A stretch of DNA of 34,671 bases from Thiocystis minor (GCF_016653465.1 NZ_NHSQ01000071.1:1-34671); one strand, 5' to 3'. Shown: positions 10,333-18,776, numbered from the stretch's first letter. Notes: generated from the sequence alone by a model not told the origin. Numbers and translations: made by a program.

Positions 10333-10438
10333 GAGCGTCTCCTGCGGAGCCGCGCCGCGATGCTTTCGCCGCGCGGGCGAGCGTCAAGGGTTGGTCGCGG
10401 CACGCGGCCGCGATCATAAGGCGTCGTTCGCAAGGACG

Positions 10439-10792
10439 TCAGGCGCGCGGAGGTCGCTCGGGGATCCCGGGGACGAATTGGTAGAAGTGGCGTTCCGAGC
10501 CAGCAGCAAGGGTGTGTGAGCCGCATCGCTGGACGATCATGGGAGGAGATCCCATCGGTACGGCGATGGTGACTAGGCAGTGCAGGGCGCACTTGTGACA
10601 ATCGAAACTCTTGGGATACGCCGGCTCCGGGATCGCGCGGCTCGGATGGTGCTGGCGACAAACCGCCGTTGACTTTCCGTTGACATCAGCCTCATGCCGG
10701 CAGTTCAGATCGGCGGACGCCCAGACCTGTATCTGCAGTACGAGTAGACAGAGTACCAGGAGCGTGGTCGACGGGCGTCGCGAAATCTTCAT
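10439..10792 (-). CDS. Small Cys-rich exported protein, CzcI/DUF2946-like
   Basis: The 117 residues begin with a good Sec signal (MKISRRPSTTLLVLCLLVLQ, predicted cut after ASA). The mature part has a Cys/His cluster, FDCHKCALHCLV, and ends with IPERPPRA. Short exported proteins with a central Cys/His patch and a Pro/Arg end stand at the head of many metal-RND operons (CzcI or DUF2946-like). Similarity here is by pattern only. It lies 106 bases upstream of the adaptor gene on the same strand. The frame is open upstream, but residue 1 is placed where the signal starts. No ribosome site is evident. A role in periplasmic metal sensing or binding is an inference. Confidence 0.55.
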   Translation of the reverse strand: MKISRRPSTTLLVLCLLVLQIQVWASADLNCRHEADVNGKSTAVCRQHHPSRAIPEPAYPKSFDCHKCALHCLVTIAVPMGSPPMIVQRCGSHTLAAGSERHFYQFVPGIPERPPRA

Positions 10793-10895
10793 AGTCAAAA
10801 AGATAGGGACGAGCGGAAGCGTCTGCAACGCATTGTCATCCTCGCGTGCAATGAAAATCTTTTTGGAACACCAACCCACGGGAGCACCGCACGGA

Positions 10896-13800
10896 ATGCC
10901 CAGCACGGACCACTTCAAGCCGCTCTTCAACCGCCGCCTGCTGGACGAAGCGCAACGCGGATTCACCCCCGTCCTCGACGAGGAACAGCGCCGCATCGTC
11001 GCCGGTTGGGCCGCGAGCGCCGGCACGGGCGCGCTGCTCGGCCAGAAGGAAAAGCCGCTCCAGGGTCAATTCCTGAGCCAGATCATCGACCGCCTGCTCG
11101 GCTATCGGCAGATCGTCGGTGCCGATGGGCTCCACCATCTGGAACCCGAGACCAGTTCCAAGGCGGTCAAGGGCTATCGTCCGCCGGATGCGCGGCTCGG
11201 TTGGTACGGCCCCGGTACGGGTTCGGGCGCGGTCATCGAGCGCCCCCGCGCCGTGCTGGAACTGAAATCCCCCGGCGCCGATCTGGACGCCCGGCAGGCG
11301 GCGGGCTATGGGCGGCTCACTCCGGTCGAGCAGGCGTTCGGCTATGCCGCCAGGGTCGACGGCTGCCGCTGGGTGCTGGTCGGCAACTTCATCGAGCTGC
11401 GTCTTTATCGCACCGATCGCGGCCAGGGCTATTGTCAGCGTTTCGACCTGGGCGCGCTCGCCGACCCCGAGCATCTGCACACCTTCCTGTTCCTGCTCGG
11501 CCGCGAAAACCTATTCGGAACCACGCCGGACAGCGAGAGCGCGGTCGAGCGTCTGGCCACCCACACCCATGTCGAAGAGGAGCGCATCGGCAAGGCGTTT
11601 TATGTCGTCTATCGCGATCTGCGCCTGGATCTCTTCGATCAGTTACGCCGCGACAACCCGCCGCCCGTCGACCGGGAGACGGATGTGCATGGCGTCCGTC
11701 TCCTGGAGTTGACCCAAAAGATCCTCGATCGCTGTCTCTTTATCTGCGTCTGCGAGGACACCGGACTCCTGCCACCCAAAGTGCTCCAGCAGGCGCTCGG
11801 CACCAAAAGCGAGGGCTTCGTCCCGGTCTCGCGCTGGCAGCAGTTGTGCGGCCTCTTCCGCGCCGTCGACCAGGGTCATCCGCCCCTGCGCATCAACGCC
11901 TACAACGGCGGACTCTTCGCCGCGGATCCCGCGCTCGACGCCCTGCGGGTGGCCGACGCGGGTCTGAATGGCATCGCGGCCCTTGCCGGTTACGACTTCG
12001 AGACCGATCTCAACGTCAACATCCTCGGGCACATCTTCGAGCAGTCGATCAGCGACCTGGAGTCGTTGCGCGCCGAGATTCGCGGCGAGAACGTGGACCG
12101 GCAGCGCTCGCGGCGCAAGCGCGACGGCATCTTCTACACCCCGGAGCCGATCACCCGCTTCATGGTCTCGCGCACCATCGGCGGCTGGCTCGCCGAGCGT
12201 CACGCCGAGATCGAGACCCGTCACCGCACCGGCAAGCCCGGCCCGCTGTCGAACGAGACCCGCCTGAAGGTCTGGGTCGATCTGCTTGAGGTGCTGGGCC
12301 GGATCAAGGTGCTGGATCTGGCGTGCGGCTCCGGGGCCTTTCTGGTCGCCGCCTTCGATTTTCTGATCGGCGAATACGAGCGGGTCAACCGCGCCATCGC
12401 CGAACTGCAAGGGACGCCCGCGCAGTTGGGGCTGTTCGACCTGAACCGCCAGATTCTGCAAGACAACCTCTTCGGCGTGGACCTCAATCCCGAGTCGGTG
12501 GAGATCACCAAGCTCAGTCTCTGGCTCAAGACCGCGCGCCAGGACAAGCCGCTCAACAACCTCGACGCCAACATCCGCTGCGGCAACTCGCTGGTGGAGC
12601 CGCCGCCGCCGGACGCCCCGCCCGCCCTCGTCGACGCCTTCGCCAAACTGCCGGCGGACACCCGCGCCTTCGACTGGCACGCCGCCTTTCCCGAGGTCAT
12701 GGCCCAGGGCGGCTTCGACATCGTCGTCGGCAATCCGCCTTACGTGCGCCAGGAAGCGCTCGGCCCGCTCAAACCCTATCTGGCCGCGCGCTACGCCAGC
12801 TATCACGGGGTCGCCGATCTCTATGTCTATTTCTACGAGCGCGGCCTGGAACTGCTTGCGCCCCAGGGCAAGTTGAGCGACATCGTCACCAACAAATGGC
12901 TACGCGCCGGCTATGGCGAGCCACTGCGCCGGCTGTTCGCCGCGCGCGCTGAAATCGAGGAAATGCTCGATTTCGGCCACGCGCCCATTTTCGAGGACGC
13001 CGACACCTTCCCCTGCATCCTGGTCGCCCGCCACCGCGCCCCCGAGCCCGCGCCGGAGCCAGCGTTGGTACGGGTCTGCCCGATCCCGCGCGACCGTCCG
13101 GCCGAGCTGTCGCTGGACAACTATGTCCATGAGCACGGCTATCCGATCCCCTGGTCGCGCTACGGCGCCGAACCCTGGAGCCTGGAGCCGCCCGAGGTCG
13201 AGGATCTGATGGGCCGGCTGCGCGAGCGCGGGGTGCCGCTGGCCGAGTTCTTGGGGGTCAAGCCGTATCGCGGTGTTTTGACTGGATTCAACGAAGCCTT
13301 TCTGATCGACGAGACGACCCGCGCCGAGTTGATCCGCGACGATCCGGGCTGCGCCAGTATTATCAAGCCTTATCTGCGTGGGCAGGACATCGGGCGCTGG
13401 GTGCCGGATTGGCAGGGGCTCTGGATGATCTTTGCGCGTCGTGGTTTTGAGATCGATGCCTATCCGTCGATCCGGGCGCATCTGGAACGCTTCCGCGAGC
13501 GACTTGAGCCAAGGCCGGGCGATTGGGACGCAGCCAAGGATGGCGACTGGTCTGGGAGGAAACCGGGCCGCTATGCTTGGTACGAGATTCAGGACAGCGT
13601 CGAGTATTGGGAGAGTTTTGAGCGACCGAAAATCCTTTACCAAGAGATCCAGTTCCACCCCCAGTACGCCTTCTCCGATGGTGCGCTCTACGGCAACAAC
13701 AAAGTCTTCCTGTTGCCAACTTCGGATCACTACCTGCTTGCCGTCCTCAACTCCCCGCTCCTCTGGTGGCACAACTGGCGCTATCTGCCGCACATGAAGG

Positions 13801-14264
13801 ACGAGGCACTGAACCCGGCCGGCTTCCGCATGGAGACCCTGCCGATCGCCGATCCGCCCCCCGAACTCCGCCGCGAGGTCGAGGAACGGGCCGCCGCCGC
13901 CCTGGAGCTGACGCGCCTCACCCAGCAGGAATCCCGCGAACTGCTGACCTGGCTGCGTCTGGAATTGGGTGTGGAGAAGCCCGGCCAGCGTCTGGAGACC
14001 TTCGCCGACCTGACCGGCGAGGCGTTCGCCGCCGAGGTGCGCAAACGCCGCCCCAAGGGCGCGCCCCGTCTCACCCCCAAGACCCTGGCCGAGCTGACCG
14101 ACACCCACCGCCACTACGCCACCGCCGAGCAGGCTCGCGCCGCCGAATTGCGCACCCTGGAGCGGCGGATGTCCGATCTGGTCATCCAGGCGTACCGGCT
14201 CACCGACGCGGAGATCGACCTGCTGTGGCGCACCGCACCGCCGCGGATGCCGGGCGCGCGATGA
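10896..14264 (+). CDS. Type IIG-like restriction-modification enzyme (fused nuclease / N6-adenine methylase)
   Basis: This 1122-residue single-chain enzyme appears to combine DNA cleavage and adenine methylation. The N-terminal part has a PD-(D/E)xK-like nuclease site, with Asp98 (YRPPDARL) and Glu122-Leu-Lys124 (VLELKSP). The methylase core has FYTPEPITRFMV, SAM motif I DLACGSGAFL (Asp474), GVDLNPESVEITKLSLWL, and catalytic NPPY at 613-616. The C-terminal 400 residues resemble a TaqI-type target-recognition and coiled region (KPYRGVLTGFNEAFLID). I chose the ATG at 10896. The frame also has an ATG at 10851, and neither has a strong ribosome site. The stop overlaps the next gene by ATGA. A nuclease-inactive, BREX-like methylase is an alternative, but the ELK site argues for a full restriction enzyme. 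Confidence 0.85.
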   Translation: MPSTDHFKPLFNRRLLDEAQRGFTPVLDEEQRRIVAGWAASAGTGALLGQKEKPLQGQFLSQIIDRLLGYRQIVGADGLHHLEPETSSKAVKGYRPPDARLGWYGPGTGSGAVIERPRAVLELKSPGADLDARQAAGYGRLTPVEQAFGYAARVDGCRWVLVGNFIELRLYRTDRGQGYCQRFDLGALADPEHLHTFLFLLGRENLFGTTPDSESAVERLATHTHVEEERIGKAFYVVYRDLRLDLFDQLRRDNPPPVDRETDVHGVRLLELTQKILDRCLFICVCEDTGLLPPKVLQQALGTKSEGFVPVSRWQQLCGLFRAVDQGHPPLRINAYNGGLFAADPALDALRVADAGLNGIAALAGYDFETDLNVNILGHIFEQSISDLESLRAEIRGENVDRQRSRRKRDGIFYTPEPITRFMVSRTIGGWLAERHAEIETRHRTGKPGPLSNETRLKVWVDLLEVLGRIKVLDLACGSGAFLVAAFDFLIGEYERVNRAIAELQGTPAQLGLFDLNRQILQDNLFGVDLNPESVEITKLSLWLKTARQDKPLNNLDANIRCGNSLVEPPPPDAPPALVDAFAKLPADTRAFDWHAAFPEVMAQGGFDIVVGNPPYVRQEALGPLKPYLAARYASYHGVADLYVYFYERGLELLAPQGKLSDIVTNKWLRAGYGEPLRRLFAARAEIEEMLDFGHAPIFEDADTFPCILVARHRAPEPAPEPALVRVCPIPRDRPAELSLDNYVHEHGYPIPWSRYGAEPWSLEPPEVEDLMGRLRERGVPLAEFLGVKPYRGVLTGFNEAFLIDETTRAELIRDDPGCASIIKPYLRGQDIGRWVPDWQGLWMIFARRGFEIDAYPSIRAHLERFRERLEPRPGDWDAAKDGDWSGRKPGRYAWYEIQDSVEYWESFERPKILYQEIQFHPQYAFSDGALYGNNKVFLLPTSDHYLLAVLNSPLLWWHNWRYLPHMKDEALNPAGFRMETLPIADPPPELRREVEERAAAALELTRLTQQESRELLTWLRLELGVEKPGQRLETFADLTGEAFAAEVRKRRPKGAPRLTPKTLAELTDTHRHYATAEQARAAELRTLERRMSDLVIQAYRLTDAEIDLLWRTAPPRMPGAR

Positions 14265-14731
14265 GCGAAGAGCCGCATTCAGCGAAGGAGGCGGCGCGGG
14301 AGACCTTGCAACATGCCCGCGACCATTCCCGGTGGCGGATGAAAAATCTCAACAGAAACAAGAAAGGAACCGAGAGGACGCTGCTGCGCCTGGACGCGTA
14401 CCGGGACACGCCCGAAGTCGCCGACGTTCTCCGACGGACCCGTCAGAACCCCGGCCGGGTGGATAGTCGCGAGCTACACTACATGCAGAGAAAGTATCGC
14501 GACGGGCGCCCAATTCCCGACCTGGACGCCTTCGATGCGCTGTTTGCGCGCGTGCTCAATGACCCGCATGCCCGCGTCTATCGGAGTCATGGCGTGCGTT
14601 ATCAGGTCCGTTCAGTCCGCGAGGGATGGATTGCGATTCTCGACCCGGATGGGACGCGCGTCAGTCTGTATCCCAATTTGAACGACGACTTTGGAGAGGC
14701 TTTATGGACGTTAAGCGACTTGATCCGCTGA
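14261..14731 (+). CDS. Unknown protein coupled to the type IIG-like gene
   Basis: This 156-residue protein is not one I recognise. Its ATG overlaps the stop of the restriction-methylase gene (ATGA), so translation is probably coupled. The N-terminal half is charged and helical with many Arg/Lys. The C-terminal half (DPHARVYRSHGVRYQVRSV, then WIAILDPDGTRVSLYPN) is predicted beta-rich and compact. The shape is reminiscent of small nuclease folds such as colicin-D or RelE-like toxins, but no catalytic motif can be assigned, so that is only a guess. The next gene overlaps its last 28 bases. A role as accessory subunit or toxin next to the restriction enzyme is open. Confidence 0.6.
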   Translation: MSEEPHSAKEAARETLQHARDHSRWRMKNLNRNKKGTERTLLRLDAYRDTPEVADVLRRTRQNPGRVDSRELHYMQRKYRDGRPIPDLDAFDALFARVLNDPHARVYRSHGVRYQVRSVREGWIAILDPDGTRVSLYPNLNDDFGEALWTLSDLIR

Positions 14732-15042
14732 TGCGCTATCAGGAATACGCCGAGTATCAATTCTCGCTCGACGGCGAGGGTCTTGGCCTGCGAGCGGCGC
14801 GTGACGCCTTGAGCGAAGCTGTGGCGCAATCCCAAGATGTGCGCGAGCTTGACGAAATCGTCATCGAGGCCACTCAAGTCAACGAGTACATCAATCCGGG
14901 ACTGCTGGAGGACGATGCCTCGCGTCCGCTCGCCCACTGGTGGTGGCACATCGGCAAGCTGCGCAACCGGACCTATCCCGCCCATCTGCTCCCGGAGCAT
15001 CTGCGCGCCGTCTACGAACAGGCGGCGGACGAGGCGGCTTGA
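14704..15042 (+). CDS. Unknown small acidic protein, third gene of the type IIG-like operon
   Basis: This 112-residue, acidic, mostly helical protein (MDVKRLDPLMRYQEYAEY…) is unrecognised. GGAGAGG stands just before its ATG, and the gene overlaps the previous one by 28 bases, so the three genes form one unit. Trp-rich HWWWHIGKL is a distinctive block. Its last 20 residues (AHLLPEHLRAVYEQAADEAA) are encoded by a 60-bp sequence that recurs at 15673-15732. Small acidic partners overlapping a basic protein are common in toxin-antitoxin and immunity pairs. That reading is inference from layout and charge only. Confidence 0.6.
   Translation: MDVKRLDPLMRYQEYAEYQFSLDGEGLGLRAARDALSEAVAQSQDVRELDEIVIEATQVNEYINPGLLEDDASRPLAHWWWHIGKLRNRTYPAHLLPEHLRAVYEQAADEAA
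14978..15037 (+). repeat. 60-bp direct repeat, copy 1 (3' end of the small acidic gene)
   Basis: This stretch matches 15673-15732 at 59 of 60 bases; the only difference is C at 14998 versus G at 15693. It is coding here. The two copies bracket the BrnT/BrnA module, 695 bp apart start to start. Confidence 0.9.
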
Positions 15043-15089
15043 TTGGCCGGGAAATCCGACTGCGCGAATCCGCACCGGATGCCCAAGCG

Positions 15090-15119
15090 TCGCACGCATA
15101 CAGATATCGTCCGTATACT
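15090..15119 (+). promoter_or_regulatory. Candidate promoter of brnTA
   Basis: The -10-like TATACT (15114-15119) ends only 8 bases before the brnT ATG. A weak -35 (TCGCAC, 15090-15095) lies 18 bases upstream. ATAC…GTAT half sites around 15098-15116 could be part of an antitoxin operator. Transcription from here would start almost at the ATG, giving a very short leader. Confidence 0.35.
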
Positions 15120-15127
15120 CTGAGACG

Positions 15128-15397
15128 ATGAACGTCACCTACGCCCCCGCCAAGAATGCCATCAACCGTCGAAAGCACCGGATCGATCTGGCCGATGTCG
15201 AGGGTGTTTTCTACGATGACCGTGCCATCACCGTCGAGGATCGCGACCATGCCGAGGAGCGCTTTGTGACGCTTGGCCTGGATGGCTTGGGTCGTCTGCT
15301 GGTCGTGGCCTACCACTACCGGGATCCGGATGATATCCGGCTGTTATCCGCGCGCTTGGCTGAGCCTCACGAGCGGCGCACCTACCAAGAGGGCTAG
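15128..15397 (+). CDS. brnT: BrnT family toxin (RelE-like RNase)
   Basis: This 89-residue toxin belongs to DUF497/BrnT, a type II toxin of RelE-like fold that cleaves RNA and stops translation. The family pattern is easy to follow: YAPAKNAINRRKHRIDLADV near the start, then VFYDDRAITVEDRDHAEERF, GRLLVVAYHY, and the C-terminal ISAR-like LLSARLAEPHERRTY. The antitoxin brnA follows after 3 bases, the toxin-first order usual for this family. No strong ribosome site precedes the ATG. The gene appears intact. Confidence 0.9.
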   Translation: MNVTYAPAKNAINRRKHRIDLADVEGVFYDDRAITVEDRDHAEERFVTLGLDGLGRLLVVAYHYRDPDDIRLLSARLAEPHERRTYQEG

Positions 15398-15400
15398 GCA

Positions 15401-15649
15401 ATGGAAGACGAGTATGATTTTTCCAAAGGCACACGCGGCGCGGTGCTGGGAACCACGGGCAAGACTCGTATCACACTCTTTCTGGACGACGATGTTCTTG
15501 CCGCGTTCCGGGAGCGGGCGGCACACAGCGGCAAGGGCTATCAAACCCTGATCAACGAGACGCTGCGGGCCACCCTCTCACCTGAATCGGCGCCGCTCAC
15601 CGTGGAAACTCTGCGCCGCGTATTGAATGAGGTACTCAAGGCCGCGTGA
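15401..15649 (+). CDS. brnA: BrnA family antitoxin
   Basis: This 82-residue partner of BrnT neutralises the toxin and, with it, represses the operon. The N-terminus (DEYDFSKGTRGAVLG) is the toxin-binding segment typical of BrnA. The middle, KTRITLFLDDDVLAAFRERA followed by GKGYQTLINETLRATL, is a ribbon-helix-helix DNA-binding domain. A C-terminal helix (VETLRRVLNEVLKAA) ends the protein. AGAGGG lies upstream of the ATG, inside the end of brnT. Confidence 0.9.
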   Translation: MEDEYDFSKGTRGAVLGTTGKTRITLFLDDDVLAAFRERAAHSGKGYQTLINETLRATLSPESAPLTVETLRRVLNEVLKAA

Positions 15650-15672
15650 GGGTTGGATGTGTATTTGCGAAG

Positions 15673-15732
15673 CCGCCCATCTGCTCCCGGAGGATCTGCG
15701 CGCCGTCTACGAACAGGCGGCGGACGAGGCGG
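15673..15732 (+). repeat. 60-bp direct repeat, copy 2 (gene remnant)
   Basis: This is a second copy of 14978-15037 with one mismatch. In its own frame it would encode AHLLPEDLRAVYEQAADEAA, but it has no gene body in front of it, so it is a detached 3' fragment of the small acidic gene or of a paralogue. It lies 23 bases after brnA. Confidence 0.85.
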
Positions 15733-15842
15733 CCCTCGTCCCAGCCGTTGCCGGGAATGACGGGGCGCTTGATCCGGGCGCGATCCATCATCGTTGCCAC
15801 AATCGCTGCGCATCGTGCGTTTCGACGGATGGCTCTTTCTCC

Positions 15843-15848
15843 TATAAT
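15843..15848 (+). promoter_or_regulatory. Perfect -10 hexamer upstream of the flagellin gene
   Basis: TATAAT lies 35 bases before the flagellin ATG. The -35 region is poor, and no sigma-28 motif (TAAA…GCCGATAA) is visible. A 10-bp palindrome ATCAATTGAT (15860-15869) sits between it and the ribosome site and could bind a regulator. Confidence 0.4.
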
Positions 15849-15883
15849 TCTTCATGTCAATCAATTGATGGAAGGTGACCGCG

Positions 15884-16702
15884 ATGGTGGGGATCAACAA
15901 TCAGATGGCGCTGGGCGCGCAGAGCCTCCTCAACCGAAATCAGGGTGCCCTGGAGACGACGCAGGAACGCCTGGCTTCGGGCAAGCGGGTCAACAGCGCC
16001 GCCGACGATGCCGCCGGACTGGCGCTCATCTCGCAGTTTGCCGCCCAACTGACCGGAGATACGCAGGGGGTTCGCAATCTCAGCGACGGGATTTCGATGG
16101 TGCAGACGGCGGAGGCTGGGGTCAGCCAAATCAGCGACGCCGTGCAGCGGATCCGCGATCTGAGCCTCCAGAGCATGAACGGCACGCTCTCCGACTCGGA
16201 TCGCGCCGCCCTTCAGGCCGAGGCCAGCACGTTGCAGGAGCAGATCGCCCAGGACATCGAAGGCACCGCGTTCAATGGAGTTCAGTTACTCACGCAGGAA
16301 GGCGATGTGACGCTCCAGGCGAGCGCCAGGGCGAACGATTCCATGACCGTTAACACCCGCGACCTCCAGGGACAGATGAACGCCTTTGGCTTCGACAGCA
16401 TCGACCTTTCCACCGCCGCCGGCGCCGCCAGCGCACTCAAGGTGCTGGACCAGAGCAGCGACTATCTTAGCGGGATACAGGGAGAGTTGGGCGCCGCCCA
16501 GAACCGCTTCGACGCCAGCATTCGCAATTTGGAGCAGGGCAACGTCAACACAGCGGCGGCCCGGAGCCGCATCCAGGATGCCGACTACGCGCGCGTGACG
16601 GCGGAGCAGAGCCGCAACCTCATCCAGAGTCAGGCGCACATCGCCATGCTCGGCCAGGCCAATAACATCTCTTCCCAGTTCGTCTCGCAGTTACTGGCTT
16701 GA
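15884..16702 (+). CDS. fliC: Short flagellin
   Basis: The 272 residues consist of the two conserved flagellin ends and almost nothing between them. The N-terminal D0/D1 part reads INNQMALGAQ, RLASGKRVNSAADDAAGLAL and LSDGISMVQTAEAG. The C-terminal part reads QNRFDASIRNLEQGN, then SRIQDADYA and ISSQFVSQLLA. The antigenic D2/D3 domains are missing. The protein is secreted by the flagellar type III system and polymerises into the filament. I start at the ATG at 15884 because GAAGGTGA sits just upstream; an in-frame GTG at 15875 is the alternative. No other flagellar gene is nearby. Confidence 0.9.
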   Translation: MVGINNQMALGAQSLLNRNQGALETTQERLASGKRVNSAADDAAGLALISQFAAQLTGDTQGVRNLSDGISMVQTAEAGVSQISDAVQRIRDLSLQSMNGTLSDSDRAALQAEASTLQEQIAQDIEGTAFNGVQLLTQEGDVTLQASARANDSMTVNTRDLQGQMNAFGFDSIDLSTAAGAASALKVLDQSSDYLSGIQGELGAAQNRFDASIRNLEQGNVNTAAARSRIQDADYARVTAEQSRNLIQSQAHIAMLGQANNISSQFVSQLLA

Positions 16703-16758
16703 TGCCGCTTCGGGCTTTCGCCCGGAGATTCCGTCGACCGGGACTTGGCATCCCAAAC

Positions 16759-16781
16759 CGACCTGGATCAAGTCCAGGTCG
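16759..16781. terminator. Hairpin between flagellin and radC
   Basis: CGACCTGGA / TCCAGGTCG forms a 9-bp perfect stem with a 5-base loop (TCAAG). A smaller 5-bp hairpin (CGGGC-TTTC-GCCCG, 16711-16724) lies closer to the flagellin stop. Neither has a long T-run, so termination is plausible but not certain. The genes on each side are convergent. Confidence 0.45.
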
Positions 16782-16830
16782 ATGGTTCTAAACCGCGCCC
16801 GAATCCCGCAGCGCCTTGGCGCATGGCCCA

Positions 16831-17505
16831 TCACAACAACCCCCGCTCGGCGAACGACACGCCGTCGCCATCGCCGACGATGACGTGATCGAGCACCCGG
16901 ACATCGATCAGTTCGAGCATCGTCTTGAGCCGTTGCGTGATCCGCAGGTCCGCCTGGCTGGGCTCGGCAATGCCGGAGGGATGATTGTGCGCGAAGATCA
17001 CGGCGGCGGCGTTGGTCTCCAGAACCCGCCGCAGAACCTCGCGCGGATGTACGCTCGCGCCGTCGATGGTGCCGCGAAACAGCTCCTCGAAACAGATGAC
17101 GCGATGGCGGTTGTCGAGAAACAGACAGGCGAAGATCTCGTGTGGCGAGCCATAAAGCCGCATCTTCAGATAGTCGCGGGTCGCCTCCGGGCTGGTCAGC
17201 ACGTCCTGGCCGTTAATGCGCGTCATGAGATACCGGCGGCTGAGTTCGAGCACGGCTTGTAACTGGGCGAACTTAGCTGCTCCCAGCCCTTTCCCCTCGC
17301 AGAAACGCCGTTGATCGGCGGCCAGTAGCCCGGCGAGACCGCTGAACTCCTTCAGAAGATCGCGGGCCAGATCCACCGCGCTCTTGCCGGGGATCCCGGT
17401 GCGCAGAAAAATCGCCAGCAGTTCGGCGTCGGAGAGTGCCGCGGCGCCTCGTTCCAGCAGTTTTTCCCGTGGCCGCTCGCCTTCCGGCCAGTCCTTGATT
17501 GCCAT
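16831..17505 (-). CDS. radC: RadC family JAMM/MPN+ protein
   Basis: This 224-residue protein is close to E. coli RadC in length. The N-terminal helix-hairpin-helix part ([20 protein letters not shown], then [14 protein letters not shown]) is followed by the JAMM metal site: HNHPSG with His173 and His175, then SQADLRIT. The historical link to DNA repair is disputed. The biochemical role is unknown, and a metalloprotease-like activity is only inferred from the fold. The start at 17505 has AAGGAGG upstream. It faces away from coaBC with 59 bases between the starts, the common gammaproteobacterial arrangement. Confidence 0.95.
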   Translation of the reverse strand: MAIKDWPEGERPREKLLERGAAALSDAELLAIFLRTGIPGKSAVDLARDLLKEFSGLAGLLAADQRRFCEGKGLGAAKFAQLQAVLELSRRYLMTRINGQDVLTSPEATRDYLKMRLYGSPHEIFACLFLDNRHRVICFEELFRGTIDGASVHPREVLRRVLETNAAAVIFAHNHPSGIAEPSQADLRITQRLKTMLELIDVRVLDHVIVGDGDGVSFAERGLL

Positions 17506-17564
17506 GCATCCTCCTTCGGCTACACTTGCGCCTTTCATGTCAGCCTAGAATACACGAAACGCCA

Positions 17565-18776
17565 ATGGATCAACACCAGGATTCGCGGTTGCTCCTCGGG
17601 ATCGGTGGCGGGATCTCCGCCTACAAGTCCGTGGATCTCGTGCGCCGCCTGAAGGAGCGCGGTTTCGAGGTTCGCGTGGTCATGACGCACGCGGCGACCG
17701 CCCTCGTCACGCCGCTGACGTTTCAGGCCGTCTCCGGCTATCCGGTTCGCACCACGCTGCTCGACCCCGCCGCCGAGGCGGGCATGAGCCATATCGAACT
17801 GGCGCGTTGGGCGGATTGGCTGCTGATCGCGCCCGCCACCGCCGACCTCATGGCGCGTCTGGCCGCCGGCATCGCCGACGATCTGCTGACGACCCTGGCC
17901 CTGGCCACCGAGGCGCCGTTGTGCCTGGCGCCGGCGATGAATCAGCACATGTGGCGTCATCCGGCGACGCAGGAGAATCTGCAAATCCTGCGCGAGCGCG
18001 GGGCGCGCATCCTGGGGCCAGCCGAGGGCGATCAGGCGTGCGGCGATGTGGGACCAGGGCGCATGCTGGAGCCCCTGGAGATTGCCGAGGCGATGCGTCC
18101 GTTGGCCAAACGTCTGCTGACGGGGACGCGCGTGCTGCTGACCGCCGGACCGACCCGCGAGCCGCTGGATCCGGTGCGTTATCTGGGCAATCGCAGTTCG
18201 GGCCGCATGGGTTATGCGCTGGCGTCGGCCCTGGGCCATCTGGGTGCGGAAGTGGTGCTGGTCAGCGGACCGACCGCGCTGCCCGTGCCAAAGGTCGCCG
18301 AGTCGACCCAGGTCGAAACGGCGCTGGAGATGCGGGCGGCGGTCATGGAACAGGTCGCGTCCTGCGATCTCTTCGTGGCGACCGCCGCGGTCGCGGATTA
18401 TCGGCCAGCCGAGCCGTCCGACCGGAAGATCAAGAAGGATGCCGAGGCGTTGACGCTACGTTTGGTGCGCAATCCGGATATCCTCGCTGAGGTCGCGGCC
18501 CTAACGCTGCCGCCCTTCACCGTCGGTTTCGCGGCCGAGACCGATGCGGTCGAAGAGCATGCGCTCGCCAAACTGGCCGCCAAGGGGCTGGATATGATCG
18601 CCGCCAATCGGGTCGGCGGCGAGCAGGGCGGATTCGAGCGCGACGAGAACGCGCTGACGGTGTTCTGGGACGGCGGGCGCCGCGACCTGCCCATGATGCC
18701 CAAGACCCGGCTCGCGCGGGAGCTGGCCACGCTGATCGCCGAACGCTATCTGGAGCGCCATGTTGCATCGACTTGA
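17565..18776 (+). CDS. coaBC: Phosphopantothenoylcysteine decarboxylase / phosphopantothenate-cysteine ligase
   Basis: This bifunctional 403-residue enzyme makes 4'-phosphopantetheine for coenzyme A. CoaB joins cysteine to phosphopantothenate using CTP, then CoaC decarboxylates the product with FMN. The CoaC half has GGISAYKS, catalytic His76 ([10 protein letters not shown]) and the APAMNQHMW substrate-clamp motif. Cys159 in [11 protein letters not shown] is the active-site cysteine. The CoaB half begins near [19 protein letters not shown] with SSGRMG, and has the KIKK motif. I start at the ATG at 17565, where family similarity begins. The end overlaps dut by 17 bases. Confidence 0.96.
   Translation: MDQHQDSRLLLGIGGGISAYKSVDLVRRLKERGFEVRVVMTHAATALVTPLTFQAVSGYPVRTTLLDPAAEAGMSHIELARWADWLLIAPATADLMARLAAGIADDLLTTLALATEAPLCLAPAMNQHMWRHPATQENLQILRERGARILGPAEGDQACGDVGPGRMLEPLEIAEAMRPLAKRLLTGTRVLLTAGPTREPLDPVRYLGNRSSGRMGYALASALGHLGAEVVLVSGPTALPVPKVAESTQVETALEMRAAVMEQVASCDLFVATAAVADYRPAEPSDRKIKKDAEALTLRLVRNPDILAEVAALTLPPFTVGFAAETDAVEEHALAKLAAKGLDMIAANRVGGEQGGFERDENALTVFWDGGRRDLPMMPKTRLARELATLIAERYLERHVAST

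Noticed and set aside
10385-10412. TTGACG and a small CGCGGC hairpin upstream of the adaptor gene as a CueR/CusR-type promoter
   Set aside because: No -10 at proper spacing and no match to known copper-regulator boxes.
11643-14114. Long minus-strand frames opposite the type IIG-like gene
   Set aside because: The translations are repetitive and unlike known proteins. The plus strand has all methylase motifs in one frame.
15646-16353. Plus-strand frame running from the repeat into the flagellin gene
   Set aside because: It reads the flagellin DNA in the wrong frame and has no ribosome site. Only the 60-bp repeat remnant in this stretch is meaningful.
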